This document shows positions 8,247-15,630 of a stretch of DNA of 21,813 bases, piece after piece. Within the stretch, counting starts at the first letter, position 1. The number at the start of each line of letters is the position of its first letter. Both the position numbers and the translations under genes were made by a program. Below the pieces are notes generated by a model. It worked only from the letters and a program-made list of their open reading frames with translations. It searched no databases and had not been told where the DNA came from. The DNA comes from Deltaproteobacteria bacterium (GTDB taxonomy: Bacteria; Desulfobacterota; Syntrophia; Syntrophales; UBA2210): positions 1 to 21,813 of the forward strand of contig JAFGSH010000168.1 of the NCBI GenBank assembly GCA_016934695.1, read 5' to 3'.

Positions 8247-8513
8247 ATGAAGGTGAGCAGGCTTCTCGCAGGGCTTTTCGTTGTGATGGTGCTCCTCATG
8301 GTTTTCGGGGACAGGGGGCTTCTGGACTATCGTGTGCTGCGGGAAAAGCACGTGGCACTGAAAGAAGCCAACGAGTGCATTGTCAATGAGAACAACGAGT
8401 TGAAAAGAGAGATAGGACTGCTCAAAGGCGACGTGCGCTACATTGAAACAGTGGCGCGGAGAGAACTCGGCATGGTCCGAGAGGGCGATCGGGTGTATCA
8501 GTTCATCGATTAG
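8247..8513 (+). CDS. FtsB/DivIC-like septum formation initiator family protein
   Basis: This 88-residue single-pass membrane protein has a short cytoplasmic start, a transmembrane helix (about 5-20, LLAGLFVVMVLLMVF), the GDRGLLDYRVLREK segment that follows the helix in FtsB-like proteins, an extracytoplasmic coiled coil (about 34-66, with heptad leucines and ENNELKREIGLLK), and the C-terminal VARRELGMVREGDRVYQF block typical of the DivIC/FtsB family. FtsB works with FtsL and FtsQ to activate septal peptidoglycan synthesis. The start has a gggggaagg Shine-Dalgarno (8231-8239). pilM begins only 13 bases after its stop, so it is the first gene of the pil operon. It could be a true FtsB or a paralogue serving the pilus machinery. 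Confidence 0.8.
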   Translation: MKVSRLLAGLFVVMVLLMVFGDRGLLDYRVLREKHVALKEANECIVNENNELKREIGLLKGDVRYIETVARRELGMVREGDRVYQFID

Positions 8514-8526
8514 GCGTGGTGGCCGG

Positions 8527-9594
8527 ATGGTTTCAGTAAAAGATCTGCTGCCCGGAGGCGGAAAGGTCGCGGGAGTCGACATAGGATCAAGCCGGATCAA
8601 GCTTGTTGAGCTCAAGGATACCCCGGAGGGATGGACCCTGGCGGGTTTTGCACAGGTAGCTCTGGAAAGAGGGATTATAGAACACGGTCTGATCCGGGAT
8701 CACGATGCCCTCGTCAAGAAGATACAGGAGCTGTTCAAGGTGGCCCGGTACAGGGGGAGGGATGTCGTAACGGCCCTTTCGGGGCATGTCGTCATGATCA
8801 AGAAGGCCACCTTCCGGAGGATGGAAGAGGGGGAGTTGCGGGATTTTATCATCGACGAGGCCGGAGAATATCTGCCGTTCGATGATATCCGGGATGTCAA
8901 TTTTGACGTTCATATATGCGATCAGCGGGAGAACGATCCCGGCCAGATGGAGGTCGTCATCGCCGCCGCAAAGAAAGAAGTGACCGAAAGTTATGTCCAT
9001 GCGATCGAGAAGGCCGGATCACGAGTGGCGGTGATGGACGTCGATTCCTTCGCGCTGGAGACGGCCTACGGGGAGAGCTATGACTTTGAGCCCGATGATA
9101 TCATTGCCCTGGTCAATATCGGTGCGAGCATAACCAACATCAATATTATCAGCGACGAAGAATCCGTTTTTACGAGAAATATCATGTCAGGTGGAGATTC
9201 CGTCACGCGGATCCTGCAAAAGAAACTCGACATCTCTTTCGAGGAAGCCGAGATCATGAAGATCGAGGAGGCGGGCAAAGGCGGCGAGGCGGGGAAAAAG
9301 ATTCTCGATTATCTTGAGCCCATTTTTTCGGAGATAGGGAGGTCGTTCGATTACTGCAGCTCGGCGGTGAGCGGATCGCCCATCGGCCGCATCCTTCTCA
9401 GCGGGGGATGCGCCGGCATACCGGGCATGGCTGACGTCATGAGAGAGAAATTTCACTGCGATGTGGAACTATTCAATCCTTTCAAGAATATACGGTACGA
9501 TAGGGATATCTTCAGCCCTTCGTATCTGCGGGAGGCCGGTCACATCGCCGTCGTCGGGGTCGGCTTGGCTCTGAGGGGGGCTGATGGATCATGA
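8527..9594 (+). CDS. pilM: Type IV pilus assembly protein PilM
   Basis: PilM is a cytoplasmic actin/FtsA-like ATPase that binds the N-terminal tail of PilN and links the pilus motor side to the inner-membrane alignment complex. Of its 355 residues, the phosphate-1 motif GVDIGSSRIKLVEL (16-29) is the clearest. The second half shows ALVNIGASITNINII, the SGGDSVTRILQKKLDISFEEAE block and the adenosine-type motif ILLSGGCAGIPGM. I start it at ATG 8527, since PilM proteins begin just before this motif; a longer in-frame ATG (8443) lies deep inside the preceding gene. The stop overlaps the pilN start (ATGA at 9591-9594). Confidence 0.95.
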   Translation: MVSVKDLLPGGGKVAGVDIGSSRIKLVELKDTPEGWTLAGFAQVALERGIIEHGLIRDHDALVKKIQELFKVARYRGRDVVTALSGHVVMIKKATFRRMEEGELRDFIIDEAGEYLPFDDIRDVNFDVHICDQRENDPGQMEVVIAAAKKEVTESYVHAIEKAGSRVAVMDVDSFALETAYGESYDFEPDDIIALVNIGASITNINIISDEESVFTRNIMSGGDSVTRILQKKLDISFEEAEIMKIEEAGKGGEAGKKILDYLEPIFSEIGRSFDYCSSAVSGSPIGRILLSGGCAGIPGMADVMREKFHCDVELFNPFKNIRYDRDIFSPSYLREAGHIAVVGVGLALRGADGS

Positions 9595-10136
9595 TACGAA
9601 TCAATCTCCTGCCATATCGTGAAGAAAAGAAAAAGGCGAACCTCCAGCGTCAGGTGGTTATCGGGGTGGCCTCCCTGGGGGTATTCTTTCTTCTCCTGAT
9701 ACTTCTGCATCTCCATACCGGTAGTGATATTGCGAGGCTGGAGGCAGAAGTCGAATCAGCACGCGCCAGGCTGGGCGCCCTTGCCGCGGTGACGGGAGAT
9801 CTGGAACAGTTTAAAACGGATAAGAAAACACTGGAACAAAAGATAGAGATCATCACAAATCTTGAGAAGAACCGGAGCTGTTCGGTCCATATCATGGATG
9901 AACTTGCCTCCCGGATTTCCCCGCAGAGTGAATGGCTCACCGGCATTGCCAAGAAGGGAGACACGGTGCGGATCGAGGGGGTGGCCCTCGACAATCCGGC
10001 GATTGCACAATTCATGAGAAGACTCGAAGAATCCCCCTATATCGGGGTGGTAGATCTCATCGCATCGAGGCAGACGACTATTTCGGGAGTGAAGCTGATG
10101 GGGTTTGTCCTCCTCTGTACGGTGGCGGAGGGATAA
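9591..10136 (+). CDS. pilN: Type IV pilus inner-membrane protein PilN
   Basis: PilN is a bitopic inner-membrane protein that dimerises with PilO in the periplasm. The extreme N-terminus carries the invariant PilM-binding motif INLLPYRE (residues 4-11). It is followed by a basic stretch, a transmembrane helix (about 22-41), a coiled coil (about 46-90) and a ferredoxin-like periplasmic domain (about 95-181). At 181 residues it has normal length. The ATG overlaps the pilM stop by 4 bases and pilO follows after 3 bases, so translation is probably coupled. Confidence 0.95.
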   Translation: MIRINLLPYREEKKKANLQRQVVIGVASLGVFFLLLILLHLHTGSDIARLEAEVESARARLGALAAVTGDLEQFKTDKKTLEQKIEIITNLEKNRSCSVHIMDELASRISPQSEWLTGIAKKGDTVRIEGVALDNPAIAQFMRRLEESPYIGVVDLIASRQTTISGVKLMGFVLLCTVAEG

Positions 10137-10139
10137 CGG

Positions 10140-10742
10140 ATGGCCATAGACCTGGATGACATACAGCGCCTGTCCGGCGGGAAAAAGCTGGCAATCCTCC
10201 TCGGGATCCTTCTCCTCCTTGCCTATTTCTACTGGGTCTATTGTTTTCAGCCGGCCTTTGAGCAGAAGAGCCGGCTGGAAGATACTCTGGAGACTGTCGA
10301 ACGGCAGACAGCGGCACGGCAGCAGGTAGCGGTGCAGATAGAGCAGCACCGGCACGAGATAGCCGTACTTGAGAAGGACCTCGAGATCATTCTCGCCAAG
10401 TTGCCGGAGCAGAAGGAAATCCCCCGCCTGCTCACATCAGTCTCCGAAGCGGGGAGGAGCGCCGGACTTGATTTTATCCTGTTCGAACCGATGGCCCCCG
10501 TTCCGCAGGAGTTTTATGCAGAGATACCGGTCAGGATCACCGTTGCGGGCCGGTACAACGATATCGCCGTTTTTTTCGACAGCGTCGCACATCTCCCGCG
10601 CATAGCCACCGTAACCGATGTTGAAATCAAGAAGGGGATGGAAAAAGACGCCGGGAGTAACCTCTTGCAGGCCGACTGCCTGATGAAGATATACATGTTT
10701 CTGGAGAAGATGGATGAGAAGGGGCATGAACAAAAAAAATAG
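10140..10742 (+). CDS. pilO: Type IV pilus inner-membrane protein PilO
   Basis: PilO is the partner of PilN: a short cytoplasmic segment, one transmembrane helix (about 16-37, LAILLGILLLLAYFYWVY), a periplasmic coiled coil (about 42-88), then a ferredoxin-like domain. Family blocks seen include KLPEQKEIPRLLTSVSEAG, FEPMAPVPQEFYAEIPV and GRYNDIAVFFDSVAHLPRI. Length is 200 residues. The acidic/basic C-terminal tail is encoded across the pilP start, which overlaps it by 29 bases. Confidence 0.95.
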   Translation: MAIDLDDIQRLSGGKKLAILLGILLLLAYFYWVYCFQPAFEQKSRLEDTLETVERQTAARQQVAVQIEQHRHEIAVLEKDLEIILAKLPEQKEIPRLLTSVSEAGRSAGLDFILFEPMAPVPQEFYAEIPVRITVAGRYNDIAVFFDSVAHLPRIATVTDVEIKKGMEKDAGSNLLQADCLMKIYMFLEKMDEKGHEQKK

Positions 10743-11193
10743 TCGCACCCGCCTCTGGGCCGTCGCGATATGTGGAGCGCTGCTTCTGCTCCCTGTGGCG
10801 ACCTCGGTCTTGTGCGGCGACACGGAGGGAGCGGCTGCCGATCTCTACCGGTACAATCCCCAAGGGAAACCGGATCCCTTCAAACCGTTTATCGAGATCG
10901 TGGAAAAGGGGGCAACGGCGGTCCCTCTCTCCCCCCTGCGGAGGTTTTCCGTCGAGGAGTTTCGCCTGATGGGAATCGTTCGGACCTTTCATAAGGAGAT
11001 TGCCATCGTACAGGCCCCCGGAGGGAAATGGTATACTCTTCGCAGGGGCACCCGTATCGGAAGCAATGAGGGCAGAGTGGCAGAGATACGCTCCGACAGC
11101 GTGGTCGTGTCGGAGAAGATACAAGATTCCTCAGGCACCATACGCACGGGACAAGTCATCCTTGTGCTCAAGAAAGATGGAGAAAATCCATGA
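10714..11193 (+). CDS. pilP: Type IV pilus assembly protein PilP
   Basis: PilP bridges the PilN-PilO complex and the secretin PilQ. Visible are an N-terminal hydrophobic signal (about 14-32), the DPFKPF motif in the disordered region that contacts PilN/PilO, and the C-terminal beta-sandwich (about 72-155: PLSPLRRFSVEEFRLMGIV, WYTLRRGTRIGSNEGRVAEI). PilP is usually a lipoprotein. Here the only cysteine after the hydrophobic stretch is in TSVLCGD, which fits the lipobox poorly (Leu at -1, Ser at -3). The ATG at 10714 has a well-placed ggaga; a second ATG at 10726 is possible but its Shine-Dalgarno would be too close. The stop overlaps pilQ by 4 bases. Confidence 0.92.
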   Translation: MRRGMNKKNSRTRLWAVAICGALLLLPVATSVLCGDTEGAAADLYRYNPQGKPDPFKPFIEIVEKGATAVPLSPLRRFSVEEFRLMGIVRTFHKEIAIVQAPGGKWYTLRRGTRIGSNEGRVAEIRSDSVVVSEKIQDSSGTIRTGQVILVLKKDGENP

Positions 11194-12824
11194 AACCAGA
11201 AAGAATCACCACTCCTTTTGTTCGTTTTTTCATGCTGGGGCTGCTGCTCCTATCCGGCTGTGCAGCCGTCGGCGACGGGCCGTCGGGGGGGACTCTCCCC
11301 GCCCTGGAACAGCCCGGGGAGCATGTGACCGGGCCCTCTATCAAAGAAGTAATGCTCGCAAAGGTCGGGGGCAGGGAACGGGTCTCCATTCTCCTGTCCG
11401 AAGCGGCCGATTTCGATGTGTCGAGAGAATCGGATACCGTCCTTTCGGTAACCCTGAAGGGGGTATTCCTCCCTGCGGGGATGAAGAGGGAGCACACGGG
11501 TGAAGGCCTGAACATTATCGAGAAGGTATCCCTCTCCCGATGGGTGGCGGAGGGGAATCCGTCGGCCGGCGCGCGGATATTCCTGGAACGGATGACCCCC
11601 TACCGGTACCGGAAGGACGGCCCCCGGGTTATTGTCGATTTCGATGTCTCCGCCCTTTCTTACGGAAGGCAATCCGACAGGGGCCCCGTCACTGCGATGG
11701 ATCGGAAGGACAAAGCCGCCCGCGCGGGTGGTGAACCCCGATCGGAGAGGGAGGGCGAATACACCGGCGAAGAGATATCCCTCGATTTCCAGGATGCCGA
11801 TATCAAGAGCGTGTTCAGGCTGATATCGGAGGTGAGCGGGTTCAATATCATCGCGGGCCCGAATGTGAAGGCCGAGGTGACCGTGCACATGGAGAAGGTT
11901 CCCTGGGATCAGGCCCTGGACGCCCTCCTTGAGATAAACGGCCTCGGCCAGAAACAGTCGGGACGGGTCATCACGGTCCTTCCCCTCGAGGAGCTCAAAA
12001 GGGCCGAGGAGGAGCAGAAGGAAAAGGATGTCGCCGAGGGGAGGCTCAGGCAGATCTCCATAGAGGCGAAGATCGTGGAGGTGTCGACCACCTTCGCCCA
12101 GGAACTGGGCGTCCGGTGGGGGGCCGGTCTCAAGGCGGGGGATTTTGCCATGGGGATCGGGAGCGCCTCCTCGGGGACGGTGACCGCGATTCCCGGCGGT
12201 TCGGGGATAGGATTGACCGGAAGCAACGTGGCAGTCAACTTTCCATCGGCCACCACCGTTGCCGCACCGGCGATCGGCCTGTTGTACGGGACGAGCAGGA
12301 TGATCCTGAATGCCAAGCTGGCGGCCCTCGAAACCACCGGTGACGGTAAGATCATCTCGTCCCCCAAGGTCACCACCCTCGACAGCGTGACGGCGACGAT
12401 CAAGCAGGGGGAAGAGATCCCCTATACGGTGACCGACAGCGACGGCAATACGTCGACGGAATTCAAGGAGGCGACCCTGAAACTGGAGGTGACGCCGATC
12501 ATCACTCCGGAGGGGAAGATATCCATCAAGGTGAATGCCAGCAACGATTATGCGGACTGGGAGACCGACCCCGCAACAGGGTTGCGCGTCGAGACCCCCC
12601 CCATCAACACCAGTTCGGTGGAATCGACGGTGGTGGTAAGAGACGGAGACACGATCGTGATCGGCGGCGTGTATAAGATGACGGAGACCGATTCGGTATC
12701 AGGGGTTCCTTTCCTATCCAGGATACCCATCCTGGGCTGGCTCTTCAAATACAAGACGGTCAGCAACGAAAAGAGGGAGCTCCTGATCTTTGTGACCCCG
12801 ACGATAGTCTCGGAAGCGGGGTAA
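11190..12824 (+). CDS. pilQ: Type IV pilus secretin PilQ, short form lacking the N1 domain
   Basis: PilQ forms the outer-membrane pore for the pilus. This 544-residue copy is a predicted lipoprotein (LLLLSGC lipobox, Cys24). It has one AMIN domain that would bind peptidoglycan (about 48-155), a charged linker, an N0/STN domain (about 196-255, ISLDFQDADIKSVFRLISEV) and a complete secretin core (about 288-540), with the ISSPKVTTLDSVTATIKQG block, VVVRDGDTIVIGG and the C-terminal SGVPFLSRIPILGWLFK. The KH-like N1 (Secretin_N) domain, normally present between N0 and the core, is missing: after ITVLPLEELKRAEEEQKEKD the chain goes straight to ISIEAKIVEV. Most PilQ proteins are 650-900 residues. It ends 8 bases from the convergent queF. 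Confidence 0.93.
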   Translation: MKPERITTPFVRFFMLGLLLLSGCAAVGDGPSGGTLPALEQPGEHVTGPSIKEVMLAKVGGRERVSILLSEAADFDVSRESDTVLSVTLKGVFLPAGMKREHTGEGLNIIEKVSLSRWVAEGNPSAGARIFLERMTPYRYRKDGPRVIVDFDVSALSYGRQSDRGPVTAMDRKDKAARAGGEPRSEREGEYTGEEISLDFQDADIKSVFRLISEVSGFNIIAGPNVKAEVTVHMEKVPWDQALDALLEINGLGQKQSGRVITVLPLEELKRAEEEQKEKDVAEGRLRQISIEAKIVEVSTTFAQELGVRWGAGLKAGDFAMGIGSASSGTVTAIPGGSGIGLTGSNVAVNFPSATTVAAPAIGLLYGTSRMILNAKLAALETTGDGKIISSPKVTTLDSVTATIKQGEEIPYTVTDSDGNTSTEFKEATLKLEVTPIITPEGKISIKVNASNDYADWETDPATGLRVETPPINTSSVESTVVVRDGDTIVIGGVYKMTETDSVSGVPFLSRIPILGWLFKYKTVSNEKRELLIFVTPTIVSEAG

Positions 12825-12832
12825 CCGGCTCT

Positions 12833-13174
12833 CTATGCCCGGGAGGGGCCGGGGTATTGTGCCCGTACCGTTGTGTGGATGCCGCCGCGCACGTTGAAGG
12901 TCCCGACGATCTCCACCCTGCGGGGGCGGATCGTCTCCACAAAATCGTCGAGGATCGTGTTGACCGCCTCTTCGTGAAAGATCCCCCGGTCGCGATAGGA
13001 GTTCAGGTATAGCTTCAGTGATTTGAGCTCGACCAGGAAGGCGTCCGGCACGTACGTTATCAGTATCTCCGCGAAGTCGGGCTGGCCCGTCTTGGGGCAC
13101 AGGCAGGTAAATTCCGGAAAGCGTACGACGACCTCGTACTCACGCTTCCTGTAGATGTTTTCTATCGCTTCCAT
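12833..13174 (-). CDS. queF: NADPH-dependent 7-cyano-7-deazaguanine reductase (QueF, short type)
   Basis: QueF reduces the nitrile preQ0 to the amine preQ1, the last free-base step before queuosine is built into tRNA anticodons. This is the short, YkvM-like form (113 residues). The catalytic cysteine lies in TCLCPKTGQPDF (Cys26) and the proton-donor aspartate is Asp33. The substrate-binding ELKSLKLYLNSYR and FHEE (His67, Glu68) blocks are intact. The start MEAIENIYRKREYEV aligns with full-length short QueF proteins. It overlaps the end of the upstream yhhQ by 35 bases, and a gagg Shine-Dalgarno is present. It is convergent with pilQ. Confidence 0.95.
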   Translation of the reverse strand: MEAIENIYRKREYEVVVRFPEFTCLCPKTGQPDFAEILITYVPDAFLVELKSLKLYLNSYRDRGIFHEEAVNTILDDFVETIRPRRVEIVGTFNVRGGIHTTVRAQYPGPSRA

Positions 13175-13772
13175 ACAGCCTCACGAGCAGGTAACAGAAG
13201 GGGGTGTCGAAAAGGGCGATTCCCACCTTGACGATATACTGGCTGAGGATCATCGTGACGAGCGTTCCCGGAGAGACCGTTCCCCAGAAGGCGATCCCGA
13301 TGAAGAGAACGGAGTCGATCAACTGGGATACGATCGTCGACAGGTTGTTTCTCAGCCACAGGTACCGCCCTGCCGTCCTTTCCCTCCACCAGTGGAAGGC
13401 CCAGACATCGTGGTGCTGGGAGATCAGGTAGGCGGCCATCGATGCCAGGACGATCCGCGGCGTCGACCCGAGGATGATGTCGTATGCCTCTTGGTGTTTC
13501 CAGAATCCCGCCGGCGGGAGCAGCTTGCCGATCAGTATGACGAGCACCATGAACAGAGACAGGTAAAAGCCCGTCATGACGAGGGAGCCGGCGCTCTTTT
13601 TCCCCTCCACCTCGGCCACCACATCGGTGAAGAGAAAGGTGAGGGGATACAGAATGATCGCCGCAGGGAGCACCAACCCTCCCACAGCAACGATCTTGGA
13701 TGCCAGAATGTTGGCCAGGAGCAGGGAGACCACGAAGAGGTATTTTATCGATTGAATATTTGAAGGAGTCAT
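13140..13772 (-). CDS. yhhQ: Queuosine precursor transporter, YhhQ/VUT family
   Basis: This is a polytopic inner-membrane protein of 210 residues with about six transmembrane segments. Members of this family (E. coli YhhQ) import preQ0/preQ1 and related 7-deazaguanines. Characteristic blocks are SLLLANILASKIV, AAIILYPLTFLFTDVVAEV, RIVLASMAAYLISQHHDVWAF and YLWLRNNLSTIVSQLIDSVLF, plus DTPFCYL near the end. It is first in a two-gene minus-strand operon with queF, so imported preQ0 could be reduced directly. No queC, queD or queE is nearby. A plausible promoter lies at 13816-13843. Confidence 0.93.
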   Translation of the reverse strand: MTPSNIQSIKYLFVVSLLLANILASKIVAVGGLVLPAAIILYPLTFLFTDVVAEVEGKKSAGSLVMTGFYLSLFMVLVILIGKLLPPAGFWKHQEAYDIILGSTPRIVLASMAAYLISQHHDVWAFHWWRERTAGRYLWLRNNLSTIVSQLIDSVLFIGIAFWGTVSPGTLVTMILSQYIVKVGIALFDTPFCYLLVRLYGSDRKHLQEA

Positions 13773-13815
13773 ATTACATTTTCATTGAAAGAGTTCTGTA
13801 AATAAGGGTAAGAGA

Positions 13816-13843
13816 AATATCACCGCGATATGAATTATGTCAA
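13816..13843 (-). promoter_or_regulatory. Putative sigma-70 promoter of the yhhQ-queF operon
   Basis: Read on the minus strand, a perfect -35 TTGACA (13843-13838) is followed after 16 bases by GATATT (13821-13816), four of six matches to the -10. Transcription would begin near 13809, leaving a leader of about 36 bases. I looked for a preQ1 aptamer in this leader and saw none, though it is very short. Confidence 0.5.
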
Positions 13844-13893
13844 TTGATTTTTCAGGGAATTGCCGGTAATAAGATCCAGGTTGATAACAGGTG

Positions 13894-14535
13894 ATGGAAG
13901 AAACATATCTGGAGGAGAGAGAGGATTTTCTGTCGGATGCCATGGCGGACATAGACGAGGGGCGTTATGGTGACGCCATCGCCCTCGCAGATGCCCGGCT
14001 GAAGCGTTTCCCGGGGGATGCGGATGCCCATCTTGTGAGGGCGTCATGCTGGGCTCGGATGGGGAGACCGGCGGAGGCCGAAACGATTATCGAACAGTGG
14101 CATGCCGCCGTACGGGATCAATCTCAGGCATACGAGGTCCTGGGGGACGCGTACCGGCGGGAGGGAATGATCGATGAGGCGGTACGCTCCTATCAGAGGT
14201 TCATGGAGCTCAATCCCGGTACATCTGCGGCAAGGAGTGTATCCGAAAAGATAGCGGCGCTGCAGGATGCCGACACCGGAGACGGTGGAGACATCGATCC
14301 CCTTGCCATATCGGATGATTTTTATACCATAACCCTGGCCAGGCTGTATCTCAGGCAGGGACACTTCCGGATGGCCGGGGAAATTATCGACAAGATACTG
14401 GAGAAGGACCCGGAAAACCTCGATGCCAGGGAGTGCGCCGCGCGTGTGCGTGATCTGACCGAGCAGGGGTGGAAACCGATCGTCGATGAACTGGACAGGT
14501 GGCTCAGTGGACTGCAGGAGAGAGAAACCCGATGA
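13894..14535 (+). CDS. TPR-repeat protein
   Basis: This 213-residue protein has no signal peptide and no membrane helix. Helical TPR units are visible: AMADIDEGRYGDAIALADARLKRFP-type (about 16-40), AHLVRASCWARMGRPAEAETII, AYEVLGDAYRREGMIDEAVRSYQRFMELNP (about 79-108), and, after an acidic linker, TITLARLYLRQGHFRMAGEIIDKILEKDPEN (about 143-175). It is probably a cytoplasmic scaffold or partner protein; no specific function can be assigned. A GTG directly before the ATG (13891) is an alternative start. Its stop overlaps an out-of-frame ATG at 14532, discussed with the next gene. Confidence 0.75.
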   Translation: MEETYLEEREDFLSDAMADIDEGRYGDAIALADARLKRFPGDADAHLVRASCWARMGRPAEAETIIEQWHAAVRDQSQAYEVLGDAYRREGMIDEAVRSYQRFMELNPGTSAARSVSEKIAALQDADTGDGGDIDPLAISDDFYTITLARLYLRQGHFRMAGEIIDKILEKDPENLDARECAARVRDLTEQGWKPIVDELDRWLSGLQERETR

Positions 14536-15610
14536 ACCCCACGGGTTGGACGGCCGAATCCGGCGCGTGCGGGCCATGCTGCCCGGGTTTGAAGTGGAGG
14601 GGATTCTTTTTTTCGGAGAGGCGAATATCCTCTACCTGACGGGTTTTGCCGGGAGCGACGGGGTCCTCGTGGTGGGCGCGGATCGATCCGTGCTGCTGGT
14701 GGACGGGAGATACACGACGCAGGCGAAAGAGGAAGCCGCGGCGTGCGATATCCGCGAGTTCAGCGACAGGACGGACGGGATAGTCGGCGTACTCTCCGAT
14801 CTGGGGCTGAAACGGGTGGGGATCGAGGCCCCCGCCGTGACGCTTGACAGCTACCTCGCGTTGCAGGGCCGGGCGGACGGTGTCTTTCTCAAACCCCTGT
14901 CGGGGGAGATAGAGCGCATACGAATCGTAAAGGATGCGGATGAAGTCGCCCTTCTCCGGGAGGCCGCCCGGATAGCGGCGTATGCCCTCACGGAAACGCT
15001 GGAGTATATCGAACCCGGCATCTCCGAACGGGATGTTGTCGCGATCCTGGAGATGAACATGAGGCAGGCCGGAGGGGACAGGCCCTCGTTCGAGACGATC
15101 GTGGCCTCCGGCAGCAACTCGGCCCTCCCTCACGCAACCCCCGGGTCATGCGAGATACGGGGCGGTGATTTTGTGACCATCGATTACGGGACCGTCTGCC
15201 GGGGGTATCACTCGGATGAGACCTGCACCGTTGCCGTGGGGAGCATAACGGAACAACAGGCAGCGGTGTATGCCGTCGTCAAGGAGGCACATGACAAGGC
15301 AATCGATGCGGTACGGGCGGGGGTTCCCTGCAGGGATATCGATGCCGTCGCCAGGGGCCATATTGATGATGCGGGGTACGGAGCCTGTTTTGCACACGGG
15401 ACCGGGCATGGGGTCGGCCTGATGGTTCACGAACCCCCCCGGCTCTCCGGGCGGGCGGAAGATGTCCTGGAGGAGGGGATGATCATCACGGTGGAACCCG
15501 GCATCTATATCCCCGGTCTGTGGGGGGTGCGGATAGAGGACACCGTCATGGTCAAGCGGGACGGATGCGAGATCCTGACAAGGATGTCCAAGGATTTGAG
15601 AATACTATAA
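14486..15610 (+). CDS. M24 family Xaa-Pro aminopeptidase (creatinase fold)
   Basis: This metallopeptidase removes an N-terminal residue before proline. It has an N-terminal creatinase domain (ILFFGEANILYLTGFAGSDG, then the LLVDGRYTTQA block) and a C-terminal pita-bread domain. The five metal ligands are recognisable: Asp in TIDYG, Asp in YHSDETCT, His in GTGHGVGL, Glu in TVEPGIYI and Glu in VRIEDTV. The start is uncertain. The in-frame ATG at 14486 overlaps the TPR gene by 50 bases and lacks a Shine-Dalgarno. Homology begins near TTG 14546. ATG 14576 would cut the first helix. The best-looking start, ATG 14532, is out of frame. Confidence 0.9.
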   Translation: MNWTGGSVDCRREKPDEPHGLDGRIRRVRAMLPGFEVEGILFFGEANILYLTGFAGSDGVLVVGADRSVLLVDGRYTTQAKEEAAACDIREFSDRTDGIVGVLSDLGLKRVGIEAPAVTLDSYLALQGRADGVFLKPLSGEIERIRIVKDADEVALLREAARIAAYALTETLEYIEPGISERDVVAILEMNMRQAGGDRPSFETIVASGSNSALPHATPGSCEIRGGDFVTIDYGTVCRGYHSDETCTVAVGSITEQQAAVYAVVKEAHDKAIDAVRAGVPCRDIDAVARGHIDDAGYGACFAHGTGHGVGLMVHEPPRLSGRAEDVLEEGMIITVEPGIYIPGLWGVRIEDTVMVKRDGCEILTRMSKDLRIL

Positions 15611-15630
15611 CTCTTTGAGGGTGTTGCCTT

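Noticed and set aside
13155..13763. 202-codon plus-strand open frame
   Set aside because: It is the exact antisense of yhhQ, whose transmembrane pattern and family blocks are clear. The product is a charged, repeat-free R/D/H/E sequence with no family resemblance.
13773..13809. Possible preQ1 riboswitch ahead of yhhQ
   Set aside because: The leader is only about 36 bases and I could not find the paired loop and A-rich tail of a preQ1-I aptamer or a preQ1-II core. A covariance search would settle it.
13844..13872. Divergent plus-strand promoter for the TPR gene (TTGATT, 17 bases, TAATAA)
   Set aside because: Spacing is right but the -10 matches only three of six bases. In an AT-rich intergenic patch this is expected by chance.
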